Shown here piece after piece: positions 25,464 to 31,451 of a DNA stretch of 34,849 bases. A program made the translations under genes and the position numbers. The notes beneath the pieces are model-generated. The model did not search any database. It was not told where the DNA came from and worked only from the letters and a program-made list of their open reading frames with translations. The stretch's first letter is position 1. The number at the start of each line of letters is the position of its first letter. This DNA is from Oscillospiraceae bacterium. GTDB taxonomy: Bacteria > Bacillota > Clostridia > Oscillospirales > Oscillospiraceae. The stretch covers positions 1 through 34,849 of the forward strand of contig JAHHSI010000024.1 in the NCBI GenBank assembly GCA_020025275.1. The letters run 5' to 3'.

Positions 25464-25763
25464 TCAATACGCCTCTCTCACTTCTTGAAGCATGGCTTCA
25501 AACATCTCATCTTCGTCCATTTCGTCGAGATAGAAAAGATCTCCGTCTTCTCCAAAAATTCCGCGAATTGCATCTTTTTTATTTTCTACATACTCGATTA
25601 CAAGTGCATATTCATCCGGGAATACATCAATCCGAAAATAGAATTCCCCTTCTGTTCCAAAAGAAACAAACGCATCACTTCTCTCTTTCATTTTACTGAA
25701 TTTTTCCGAAAATCGCTTATCCATCTCGCTCTTCCGGTTCTTTTTCATTTCCGTTTTTGTCAT
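25464..25763 (-). CDS. Small acidic protein, probable immunity partner of the MuF toxin
   Basis: 99 residues, unrecognised family. After a Lys/Arg-rich start (MTKTEMKKNRKSEMDKRF) the body is strongly acidic, with FGTEGEFYFRIDVFPDEY and a C-terminal run rich in Asp and Glu (DLFYLDEMDEDEMFEAML). AAAGGAGGG lies about 10 nt upstream of the ATG at 25763, inside the head/toxin gene, and the two frames overlap by 47 bp; internal Met codons at 25748 and 25724 are alternatives. A small acidic gene translationally coupled to the 3' end of a polymorphic toxin gene is the classic immunity arrangement. Its DNA is AT-rich (44 G/C of 120 in 25561-25680), as in the toxin part. Confidence 0.7.
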   Translation of the reverse strand: MTKTEMKKNRKSEMDKRFSEKFSKMKERSDAFVSFGTEGEFYFRIDVFPDEYALVIEYVENKKDAIRGIFGEDGDLFYLDEMDEDEMFEAMLQEVREAY

Positions 25764-26724
25764 ATCTTATTTGCCCTCCTTTCCCAGAAGAAAACTTATA
25801 ATATTCACTACCATGATGGCTTCCTTTTGCCGGATGAAATTGAAAATAGCCCCCATCTTGTACCAAATTAACTCGGTATCCACCACCATCTTCAAACTTT
25901 ACCCCCTTGTATTTCCCTTCTCCAAGGGGAGTCACTTTATATCCCGCCTCTTCCAGCTCTTTTTTCAATCTTGCCGGCGTATATGACCCGAGTCTGGCCG
26001 GATGCCGTTTCAATTGTAAAAGGAAATCTTCGCGCTCTGCGATACTTGCTTCAATCAGTTCTCCGGGAGAGTTATACCACTTCTTGCTGTGAGCATCCTG
26101 CACCTTACCGGTGCCAGGATCATAGGTCACTGTGCATCGGCAGTAGTCGTGCCGCCTGTAAAAACCCTCCGGCTCTTCGCCCCGGATATATATCCCTGCC
26201 TTTTCGGCACACCATGCGCAGCAGCTTCCCACAACACTTCGTGTCACTTTTGGCCGCAGCCCCAGTTTTTTTAGGCCTTCCGCGTTTTCTTCCATGAACG
26301 TATCCGCAAAACTCTGCACGGTATTCTTAATCGGCTCATCCAACACATAAGCCACATCGTCAAACCATTCTGCCGAGCACGCTTTGTCCTCGATGGCTTT
26401 AATCCTCTCATCGCTCATGGTCGGTCGGATAGGCTTAATGCCGATATTTGCCCTCCGCCGCAGTTCCCGATCCACCCGCACCGCAATATCATTGACCAGG
26501 TCGTGCCCCGTCTGCATGGCCGGCCGTATCGTCCTTTCAGCAATAGTATAATACATTTTCCCATCCGGCAAAACCCCCGAGGAGAGATTTCGCCGCATGG
26601 CCTCTGACACAAGTTCTCCGACACGCACCGCATAATCCTGTGTTACAAGGTGCGTTACCGTTCCCTCATCCATTCGAGCAAGGATCTCCGTAATTTGCCG
26701 ATCTTCCCGAGCTCCTTGTGTCAC
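25717..26724 (-). CDS. MuF-type phage head protein with C-terminal toxin-like domain
   Basis: 335 residues from a GTG at 26724 (an ATG at 26673 is the other choice); neither start has a good ribosome-binding site, and a stop codon sits directly before the GTG, so the 5' end may be cut. Residues ~15-215 match the Mu gpF/SPP1 gp7-like minor head family, with MYYTIAERTIRPAM, the pair SCCAWC (168-172) and RRHDYCRCTV (191-199). After a linker the C-terminal ~85 residues (about 245-330) are a separate domain with GYRVNLVQDGGYFQFHP and SHHGSEYYKFSSGKGGQIRYD, rich in His, Lys, Arg and Tyr. This is not part of ordinary head proteins. It fits the MuF polymorphic toxins, often RNases; the activity here is inference. 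Confidence 0.8.
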   Translation of the reverse strand: MTQGAREDRQITEILARMDEGTVTHLVTQDYAVRVGELVSEAMRRNLSSGVLPDGKMYYTIAERTIRPAMQTGHDLVNDIAVRVDRELRRRANIGIKPIRPTMSDERIKAIEDKACSAEWFDDVAYVLDEPIKNTVQSFADTFMEENAEGLKKLGLRPKVTRSVVGSCCAWCAEKAGIYIRGEEPEGFYRRHDYCRCTVTYDPGTGKVQDAHSKKWYNSPGELIEASIAEREDFLLQLKRHPARLGSYTPARLKKELEEAGYKVTPLGEGKYKGVKFEDGGGYRVNLVQDGGYFQFHPAKGSHHGSEYYKFSSGKGGQIRYDKNGNEKEPEERDG

Positions 26725-26779
26725 TCAGTCCGATCAAAGCGCAAAATAGTCCTTGGCAGCCACTGTATTTGGGGCATAA

Positions 26780-27118
26780 AAAACACCGAAGTCCCTTGCC
26801 TTAACAGTGATAAGGAACCTTGTCCTTGAAAACATCGTCTACATGGAGCTGCTGCGCCGAGGGTATTCCGTCACCGTTGGAAAGGTATTTGACAAAGAAA
26901 TCGACTTTGTCTGTGAAGATCAAGGAAAAAAGCTCTATGTTCAGGTTTCCTACCTGCTGGCTTCCGAGGAAACCATTCAGCGGGAATTCGGCGCCTTTTC
27001 AAGCATCCGTGATAACTTCCCCAAATATGTTGTCACCATGGATGAACTGGATCTGAGCCGGGATGGGATCAAGCATCTGAATATCCGTGACTTCCTGCTG
27101 GCAGAGGAATGGAATTAA
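26780..27118 (+). pseudogene. C-terminal stump of a DUF4143 ATPase
   Basis: Open frame from just after a stop (26777) to TAA at 27116-27118; a GTG at 26807 is the first start-like codon. The product has the C-terminal DUF4143 region of AAA_14/DUF4143 ATPases: LENIVYMELLRRGY, VGKVFDKEIDFVCE, LYVQVSYLLASEETIQREFGA, YVVTMDEL, and IKHLNIRDFLL. Full-length proteins have about 400 residues with an N-terminal ATPase; only ~110 remain. The lost part would lie where the prophage remnant now is, so the same rearrangement probably truncated both. No ribosome-binding site is present. Confidence 0.85.
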
Positions 27119-27129
27119 ATTAAAAAATA

Positions 27130-27166
27130 GAAATCGCCGCAGACCTGTAGCTGCGGCGATTTCCTG
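27130..27166 (+). terminator. Intrinsic terminator after the DUF4143 stump
   Basis: A perfect 13-bp stem (GAAATCGCCGCAG at 27130-27142 with 27151-27163) and an 8-nt loop, 12 nt after the stop. It is the original terminator of the truncated gene. Confidence 0.8.
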
Positions 27167-27423
27167 TTTGTGCGGATTTTGAAATGAGGTCCTAGAATAC
27201 ATACCTCCTCAATTCCTTTCGGCTGTGTATCCACCTACTCCATCAATGATATCCTAGTTTTTAAATTTGTATTTTTGCGCAAAGACCGCGTCAAGGGATA
27301 TTTGCAAAAAGGGAGCTGCCTTTGCTTTTGCTCTGAAATGCCCAAATATGTGGGTTCAACTCCCACCAGTTGGTGGGAATGACCCTTTTGCATCTTTGGA
27401 AAATGATCTGTTTTTTCGGCATA
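27167..27423. other. Intergenic stretch with alternative hairpins
   Basis: About 255 bp without a supported gene. At 27350-27377, GTGGG-TTCAACT-CCCAC has the form of a tRNA T-arm, and its right side also forms CCCACCA-GT-TGGTGGG with the next bases. The two hairpins exclude each other. No complete tRNA can be folded around them. Confidence 0.45.
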
Positions 27424-27487
27424 AAAAAACGCGAAACACCTTGATACTCTAAGGCTTTTCGCCTTTGCATCAAAAGTGTTTCGCTTT
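27424..27487 (-). terminator. Terminator of tRNA-Arg
   Basis: Outer stem GCGAAACAC (27431-27439) with GTGTTTCGC (27476-27484), then TTGAT/ATCAA and an inner AAGGC/GCCTT hairpin; the minus strand continues into a run of T (27430-27424). It begins 3 nt after the tRNA CCA. Confidence 0.85.
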
Positions 27488-27489
27488 TC

Positions 27490-27566
27490 TGGTACGCCCG
27501 ACTGGATTCGAACCAGCGGCCTTTAGAGTCGGAGTCTAACGCTCTATCCAGCTGAGCTACGGGCGC
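27490..27566 (-). tRNA. tRNA-Arg (anticodon CCG)
   Basis: Reads on the minus strand as a complete cloverleaf. Acceptor GCGCCCG pairs with CGGGCGT (one G-U); D-arm GCTC/GAGC; anticodon stem TTAGA/TCTAA with loop CTCCGAC, giving anticodon CCG; T-arm GCTGG-TTCGAAT-CCAGT; discriminator A and an encoded CCA end. It decodes CGG. A hairpin terminator follows immediately. Confidence 0.95.
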
Positions 27567-27634
27567 ATACCGCTCTTTCCAAGATATTATAACAAGAAGT
27601 TTCCGGTTTGTAAAGTAATTTTTGTCAAAAAAGA

Positions 27635-27653
27635 TTGTTAAAAAAGTTGACAA
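27635..27653. promoter_or_regulatory. Rex-like operator
   Basis: TTGTTAAAAAAGTTGACAA resembles the clostridial Rex site TTGTTAA-4-TTAACAA, but with a 5-nt centre and one changed base. It overlaps the -35 box of the rex promoter. A partial copy (TTTGTCAAAAAAGA) sits directly upstream. Confidence 0.55.
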
Positions 27654-27675
27654 CTATTCCCGTGTGTTGTACAAT
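27647..27675 (+). promoter_or_regulatory. Sigma-A promoter of rex
   Basis: Perfect TTGACA (27647-27652), a 17-nt spacer and TACAAT (27670-27675), about 80 nt before the rex start. Confidence 0.85.
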
Positions 27676-27754
27676 GAAAAAGAACAGAAGCAGGACTTGT
27701 GTCTCCTCACTGATCCTGTTTACTATAGTTTTCCAGAAGGACGGTTGCTGTACT

Positions 27755-28384
27755 ATGAAAAAACAGAAAATATCGGACGCTGTGATTCACCGTCTCCCCC
27801 GCTACTATCGGTACTTAAACGATCTGCACGACAAAGGCGTCGTGCGCATTTCCTCCAATTCTCTGGGCAGTAAGATGGGAATCACTGCCTCGCAGATCCG
27901 CCAGGACTTGAGTTGCTTTGGCGAATTTGGACAGCAGGGGTACGGATATAATGTTGCTGAACTCCGCTCTGAAATCGGCCATATCTTGGGTAGCGACAAT
28001 GGCCACCGCCTCATCATTATCGGTGTGGGCCATCTGGGTCATGCTCTGCTGCAAAACTTTGATTTTGGGAAGGCCGGTTTTCAGCTGGATGCCGCTTTCG
28101 ATGTCTCCCCTGATTTGATCGGCACCTCGATCCGCGGTGTGACCATCCGCTCCATGGACGATTTGGAGGAGTATGTGGCCCACCATGTTCCCGACGTTGC
28201 CGTGCTCACCGTTCCTCAGAGCGTGGCACAGCCGCTGGCCGAGCGACTGGTGGGTCTGGGGATCCGCGGCTTCTGGAACTTTACCAATGTGGAGCTCTCC
28301 TCGGATGACCCCAATGTTTTCTTTGAGAGCATTCACTTCGTCGACACACTGCTTACCTTGAGCTATCGGATTTCTCAGGAGTAA
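27755..28384 (+). CDS. rex: Redox-sensing transcriptional repressor Rex
   Basis: 209-residue dimeric repressor that reads the NADH/NAD+ ratio; it leaves its operators when NADH is high and so controls fermentation and NAD-regenerating genes. An N-terminal winged helix (about 1-75: RLPRYYRYLNDL, RISSNSLGSKMGITASQIRQDLSCFGEFG, GYGYNV) is followed by a Rossmann NAD(H)-binding domain (LIIIGVGHLGHAL) and the C-terminal swapped helix. The start at 27755 gives the canonical MKKQKISDAVIHRLPRYYR; the Shine-Dalgarno is weak and about 12 nt away. Further upstream Met codons would lie at or before the promoter. A Rex-like site over its promoter suggests autoregulation. Confidence 0.96.
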   Translation: MKKQKISDAVIHRLPRYYRYLNDLHDKGVVRISSNSLGSKMGITASQIRQDLSCFGEFGQQGYGYNVAELRSEIGHILGSDNGHRLIIIGVGHLGHALLQNFDFGKAGFQLDAAFDVSPDLIGTSIRGVTIRSMDDLEEYVAHHVPDVAVLTVPQSVAQPLAERLVGLGIRGFWNFTNVELSSDDPNVFFESIHFVDTLLTLSYRISQE

Positions 28385-28388
28385 GCGC

Positions 28389-28415
28389 ACCTTTTCCAGC
28401 CGCTGCCATACTATG
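28389..28415 (+). promoter_or_regulatory. Possible sigma-K-like promoter
   Basis: AC (28389-28390), a 16-nt spacer, then CATACTATG (28407-28415), near the mother-cell sigma-K pattern AC-16-CATANNNTA with the last base changed. No sigma-A pair is evident. Short motif, so weak. Confidence 0.3.
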
Positions 28416-28461
28416 GAATGAGACCCATCAACACGGGCCAAATTTCATAGGAGGCTACAAT

Positions 28462-28671
28462 ATGTGTAATCAGAACTGCTTCGGCGGCAATAGCTGCTGG
28501 ATCATCATTGCCATCATTCTCCTGTTCCTGTGCTGCGGCAACGGCTGTGGCTATGGTAACGGCTGCGGCTGCAATAACGGCTATGGTAACGGCTGCGGCT
28601 GCAATAACGGCTATGGCAACGGCTGCGGTAATGGCTGCGGCTGTGGCTGCGGTAACGATTGCGGCTGCTAA
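28462..28671 (+). CDS. Small Cys/Gly-rich repeat protein with one membrane segment
   Basis: 69 residues. A short N-terminus with two Cys (MCNQNCFGGNSC) leads into a hydrophobic segment at about 13-24 (WIIIAIILLFLC). The rest is made of repeats of Gly, Cys, Asn and Tyr: GYGNGCGCNN repeated, ending in CGCGCGNDCGC; 17 Cys in all. AGGAGGCTACAAT gives a strong ribosome-binding site, and a terminator follows. Composition recalls small spore-coat or cross-linked surface proteins, and the candidate sigma-K-like promoter agrees, but metal binding is equally possible. No family is recognised with confidence. Confidence 0.8.
   Translation: MCNQNCFGGNSCWIIIAIILLFLCCGNGCGYGNGCGCNNGYGNGCGCNNGYGNGCGNGCGCGCGNDCGC
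28549..28628 (+). repeat. 30-bp tandem repeat inside the Cys/Gly-rich gene
   Basis: Two exact copies of a 30-bp unit (28549-28578 and 28579-28608) beginning GGCTATGGTAACGGCTGCGG, then a partial third copy with one change (GGCTATGGCAACGGCTGCGG). Each unit encodes GYGNGCGCNN. The near-identity of copies points to recent expansion by slippage. Confidence 0.9.
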
Positions 28672-28691
28672 TCCCCTATATGGCATTCCGC

Positions 28692-28722
28692 TCCCCCCGT
28701 CCTCCGGATGGGGGGATTTTTC
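28692..28722 (+). terminator. Intrinsic terminator of the Cys/Gly-rich gene
   Basis: An 11-bp stem (TCCCCCCGTCC at 28692-28702 with 28706-28716, one G-U) with a 3-nt loop and a T5 tail. Confidence 0.9.
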
Positions 28723-28731
28723 TGTTCTGCA

Positions 28732-28760
28732 TTGTGCATCCGGCGCCCCTATGCTATACT
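28732..28760 (+). promoter_or_regulatory. Sigma-A promoter of the Nudix gene
   Basis: TTGTGC (28732-28737), a 17-nt spacer and TATACT (28755-28760), 25 nt before the ATG. Confidence 0.7.
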
Positions 28761-28785
28761 CCATAGTATCTATAGGAGGTGTCCC

Positions 28786-29445
28786 ATGGAATTGCAGACA
28801 TTCAAGCAGGTCTTTCGTGACCATGTCCCCACACTGCAGCAGGCCCGCGCCTGCTACGCCGTACTGGTTCCTCTGGTGGCCTTGCCGGAAGGACTTGCAC
28901 TCCTCTACGAGGTTCGCTCTGCCGATCTTCACCACCATGCCGGCGAAATCTGTTTTCCCGGTGGAAAGCGGGAGCAAGGCGAATCCATTCATCACTGCGC
29001 CCTGCGTGAGACGGAGGAAGAGCTGGGGATCTCCCCCCGCGATATTGAGATCGTGGGCGATCTCGACTTCCTGTATTTGCGCTCCGAGGCCCTGATGTAC
29101 CCTGTTCTGGCCAGCGTATCCCCCGCCGCCCTGCAGCATCTTCGCTGCAATCCCGGTGAGGTGGATCATACGCTGCTTATTCCCGTGGCAGAACTACTGG
29201 CCCATCCCCCCACGTTTTACCGCTATCCGCTGCAGCCCCTCGTGGACGATCGCTTTCCCTATGACAAGGTGCAGACCTCCCCGAACTATTCATGGCAGCG
29301 CGGACAAATGGAAGTTCCTGTCTATGAGGATCTCCCCTATCCCCTGTGGGGACTGACCGCACGGATCACCTATTGGCTGCTCCATACGGCATCCAACACC
29401 TGGTCCGCCCCAAAGGCCCCGGAGCCCCATCGGGACACGAAGTGA
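28786..29445 (+). CDS. Nudix hydrolase, CoA pyrophosphatase type
   Basis: 219-residue cytoplasmic hydrolase. The Nudix box GGKREQGESIHHCALRETEE (about 65-84, then LG) is complete with the REXXEE metal ligands. The stretch just before it, ADLHHHAGEICFPGGK, matches the UPF0035 motif of NudL/CoA diphosphatases, which split coenzyme A into 4'-phosphopantetheine and 3',5'-ADP. TAGGAGGTG ribosome-binding site. It is monocistronic. The last ~20 residues are Pro/Lys-rich and probably disordered. Substrate is by family, not proven. Confidence 0.88.
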   Translation: MELQTFKQVFRDHVPTLQQARACYAVLVPLVALPEGLALLYEVRSADLHHHAGEICFPGGKREQGESIHHCALRETEEELGISPRDIEIVGDLDFLYLRSEALMYPVLASVSPAALQHLRCNPGEVDHTLLIPVAELLAHPPTFYRYPLQPLVDDRFPYDKVQTSPNYSWQRGQMEVPVYEDLPYPLWGLTARITYWLLHTASNTWSAPKAPEPHRDTK

Positions 29446-29453
29446 CATAACAA

Positions 29454-29483
29454 GCGGTTCCGAATATCTACCGACGGAACCGC
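29454..29483. terminator. Hairpin between convergent Nudix and sfsA genes
   Basis: A 9-bp stem GCGGTTCCG (29454-29462) with CGGAACCGC (29475-29483). Neither strand has a T run, so termination would be weak or factor-aided. Confidence 0.5.
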
Positions 29484-29516
29484 AACAATGCTGCGCTCGC
29501 TTCCTGTTTTCCCCCC

Positions 29517-30191
29517 TTACAGACGGACGGGAATCCGCTCTAATACCGTTAAGCTATCTGGCTTTACATGGCATGAAATTGCCACGATCTCGACACCAAC
29601 TGCCGCTGCTTTTCGCAGCGCATCGCCGAACGCGGGATGGGTCACATCATTGGGCGCAAAGTCCACCACCTCTTCCATCTGAATGATGAAAACGGCACTG
29701 GCCCGATGGCCCTCTTCGACCGCCCGCATCAATTCGTGCAGGTGCTTGACCCCTCGTTCCGTCGGTGCATCGGGAAAACGGGCGTGGCCGTTTTCCTCCA
29801 AGGTCACCCCTTTCACCTCGACCAGATGAAGCCCCGACTGCGTCTCGAGACAGAAATCCAACCGCGACTTTCCATAGGTGTATTCCGGACGCACCGACGT
29901 TGCGGCGGGGTCAAATTCCCTCGCCCACTCCGCAAAAACTTTGTTGGGCGCCTGTGCATCCATGTTGATGAGCTTTTCTCCCTTTTGTACGGCAATGAGG
30001 TCATAAGGTGTCTTGCGCTTGGGATTGGTTCCCTGCTCCAACCACACCTCAGCACCCGGCACCAGCAGCTCCCGACAGCGCCCTGTGTTCTTCACATGGC
30101 AGATCACCGGCTCGCCGTCGATGGTCACATGGGCAATGAAGCGGTTGGGACGCTCCTGGAAAATTCCTTTTTTTACAGTTCCATATTGCAT
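29517..30191 (-). CDS. sfsA: SfsA family DNA-binding/nuclease-like protein
   Basis: 224-residue SfsA homologue. The family was named for stimulating sugar fermentation in E. coli; it combines an N-terminal OB-like nucleic-acid-binding domain with a PD-(D/E)XK-like nuclease domain. Visible features: ERPNRFIAHV near the start, CHVKNTGRCRELL, YGKSRLDFCLE and LVEVKGVTLEENG, the last two giving the D...E-x-K active site, and RFPDAPTERGVKHLHEL. GAAGGAGGCGG precedes the ATG. It is transcribed alone, converging on the Nudix gene. The physiological role in Firmicutes is uncertain. Confidence 0.93.
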   Translation of the reverse strand: MQYGTVKKGIFQERPNRFIAHVTIDGEPVICHVKNTGRCRELLVPGAEVWLEQGTNPKRKTPYDLIAVQKGEKLINMDAQAPNKVFAEWAREFDPAATSVRPEYTYGKSRLDFCLETQSGLHLVEVKGVTLEENGHARFPDAPTERGVKHLHELMRAVEEGHRASAVFIIQMEEVVDFAPNDVTHPAFGDALRKAAAVGVEIVAISCHVKPDSLTVLERIPVRL

Positions 30192-30529
30192 AAAACCGCC
30201 TCCTTCGTTTCTTAGATGGCCATTTTAGCATAGTTTTCCTGGAAAGAAAAGCCTTTTCTTTCCAGGTGATGCCATGTCGTCTTGGCCGCCTTGCTCTCCT
30301 GCACGCTGCATGACAAGCCAGCCAAGCGGCCGCAGCTAGCAGCAGATGCTCGCCAATGTGTGTTCCCGTCCTCCGCCGCAGCTCATTGCCCTCATACAAA
30401 ATACGCATCGTAGACTCCTCCCCCGCTGCAACGGAGCCATTCCGGGACCTAACTCCCGCCGCCGAAACTTCCTGTTCCCCGCTGTTTCCTCGCGTCCGTG
30501 ATTTTATTACAGACCCGCCCGTGCCTCCC
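30192..30529. other. Intergenic stretch with a perfect palindrome
   Basis: About 340 bp between sfsA and the ferredoxin gene. A 14-bp perfect inverted repeat with a one-base centre lies at 30238-30266 (left arm CCTGGAAAGAAAAG). A minus-strand ATG at 30410 follows a strong GGGGAGGAG, but its frame is Arg/Ala-rich and runs deep into sfsA, so I do not call it. Otherwise nothing is supported. Confidence 0.5.
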
Positions 30530-30538
30530 TGATACAAT
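30530..30538 (+). promoter_or_regulatory. Extended -10 promoter of the ferredoxin gene
   Basis: TGATACAAT (30530-30538) is a TGN-extended -10 box 28 nt before the ATG; the -35 region is poor. Confidence 0.45.
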
Positions 30539-30566
30539 AAGCGCCATCATACAAGGAGGTCACTCT

Positions 30567-30779
30567 ATGAACGAAATCAAACGCCCCCGCCGCAAAGCCG
30601 TTGTCGCTGCATCCGACTGCGTTGCCTGCGGCTGCTGTGTCAAAGTCTGTCCCCGTGATGCGATCCATGTGATCCACGGCCTATTTGCCAGTGTGACAGA
30701 TGAGCTGTGTATTGGCTGCGGCCGCTGTGCCAAAGAATGTCCCGCATCCGTCATTGTGGTAAAGGCGGTCAACGTATGA
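30567..30779 (+). CDS. 2[4Fe-4S] ferredoxin-type protein
   Basis: 70-residue cytoplasmic ferredoxin with two complete CxxCxxCxxxCP motifs: Cys 18, 21, 24, 28 and Cys 48, 51, 54, 58, one extra Cys at 23. These should hold two [4Fe-4S] clusters. The first ~15 residues are basic (NEIKRPRRK). AAGGAGGT ribosome-binding site. Its TGA overlaps the ATG of the next gene (ATGA), so it is probably the soluble electron partner of that membrane Fe-S protein. Confidence 0.92.
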   Translation: MNEIKRPRRKAVVAASDCVACGCCVKVCPRDAIHVIHGLFASVTDELCIGCGRCAKECPASVIVVKAVNV

Positions 30780-31378
30780 AAAAGAAATGGTATGACTATC
30801 TGTGGATCGTATCCATCACGTACCTGCTGCTGGGCTTTTTCAATATTCTCTTTGCTTGGCTGGGTCTCCTTTGCTTCTTCATCCCTCTGCTGATCGCCGC
30901 CTTCGGCGGAAATAAGGCGTACTGCAACCGCTACTGTGGGCGTGGACAGCTGTTTGCTCTGGTAGGCGGCCGCTTTGGTCTCTCCCGAAAAAAAGATGTG
31001 CCCCGCTGGCTGCGGAGCAAAGCCTTCCGCTATGGTTTTCTCATCTTCTTTTTCACCATGTTTTTCGTCATGCTCTGGAACACCTATCTGGTCTTCTCCG
31101 GCACGCAGGAGCTCCGCCAGGCAGTCAAGCTGCTGTGGACCTTTAAACTTCCGTGGCACTGGGCTTACCACGGCGGCACCGCTCCGTGGGTCGCACAGTT
31201 TGCCTTTGGTTTTTATAGCGTCATGCTCACCTCCACCGTGCTTGGATTTGTGACCATGCTCCTCTTCAAGCCCCGTTCCTGGTGTGTGTACTGCCCCATG
31301 GGCACCATGACCCAGCTCATTTGTAAGGCCCGCCACCGCGATGAACCTACAGCCGTACCGTCCACGGAATCAATGTGA
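30776..31378 (+). CDS. 4Fe-4S-binding membrane protein (NapH/YccM-like)
   Basis: 200-residue polytopic membrane protein. Hydrophobic segments lie at about 9-43 (two closely spaced), 78-100 and 136-165. The first Cys motif CNRYCGRGQLF (about 49-59) and the second CVYCPMGTMTQLIC (about 174-187) flank the membrane core, as in NapH/RsxA-like electron-transfer proteins, although fewer Cys are present than in the classic 2x CxxxCP. Overlapping ATGA with the ferredoxin gene implies the two act together, moving electrons between ferredoxin and a membrane or outside acceptor (inference). Confidence 0.82.
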   Translation: MKKKWYDYLWIVSITYLLLGFFNILFAWLGLLCFFIPLLIAAFGGNKAYCNRYCGRGQLFALVGGRFGLSRKKDVPRWLRSKAFRYGFLIFFFTMFFVMLWNTYLVFSGTQELRQAVKLLWTFKLPWHWAYHGGTAPWVAQFAFGFYSVMLTSTVLGFVTMLLFKPRSWCVYCPMGTMTQLICKARHRDEPTAVPSTESM

Positions 31379-31405
31379 TATTGTCACTGTACTCCGGTAA
31401 TTTTG

Positions 31406-31414
31406 TGGTATACT
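31406..31414 (+). promoter_or_regulatory. Extended -10 promoter of the trxA operon
   Basis: TGGTATACT (31406-31414) is a TGN-extended -10 box about 38 nt before the trxA ATG; the -35 region (ACTGTA) is poor. Confidence 0.5.
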
Positions 31415-31451
31415 AAGAAACATAAAACAACAAAAGAAAGGAGCGTCAATT

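Larger units (their letters stand above)
20758..26724 (-). mobile_element. Degraded prophage remnant
   Basis: Minus-strand phage genes in the order head protein with toxin-like domain, small acidic gene, tail protein, holin, endolysin. Head and lysis modules normally lie ~20 kb apart with capsid and tail genes between, so most of the phage is deleted. The upstream end is cut at the start of the head gene, where it meets a truncated chromosomal ATPase gene. I found no integrase, terminase, portal or capsid gene and no convincing pair of attachment sites. The outer limits are approximate. Confidence 0.8.

Noticed and set aside
20600..27570. tRNA-Arg 3' end as attachment site of the prophage
   Set aside because: I looked for a copy of the tRNA 3' end at the far side of the remnant (20598-20801) and found none by eye.
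27291..27653. Minus-strand 120-codon frame over the tRNA
   Set aside because: Its sequence (VAQLDRALDSDSKGRWFESSRA) is the familiar false translation of a tRNA gene.
30049..30537. Minus-strand frame with a strong GGGGAGGAG before ATG 30410
   Set aside because: The product is Arg/Ala-rich, resembles no family and runs 143 bp into sfsA. A decayed small gene is possible, but I cannot support a CDS.
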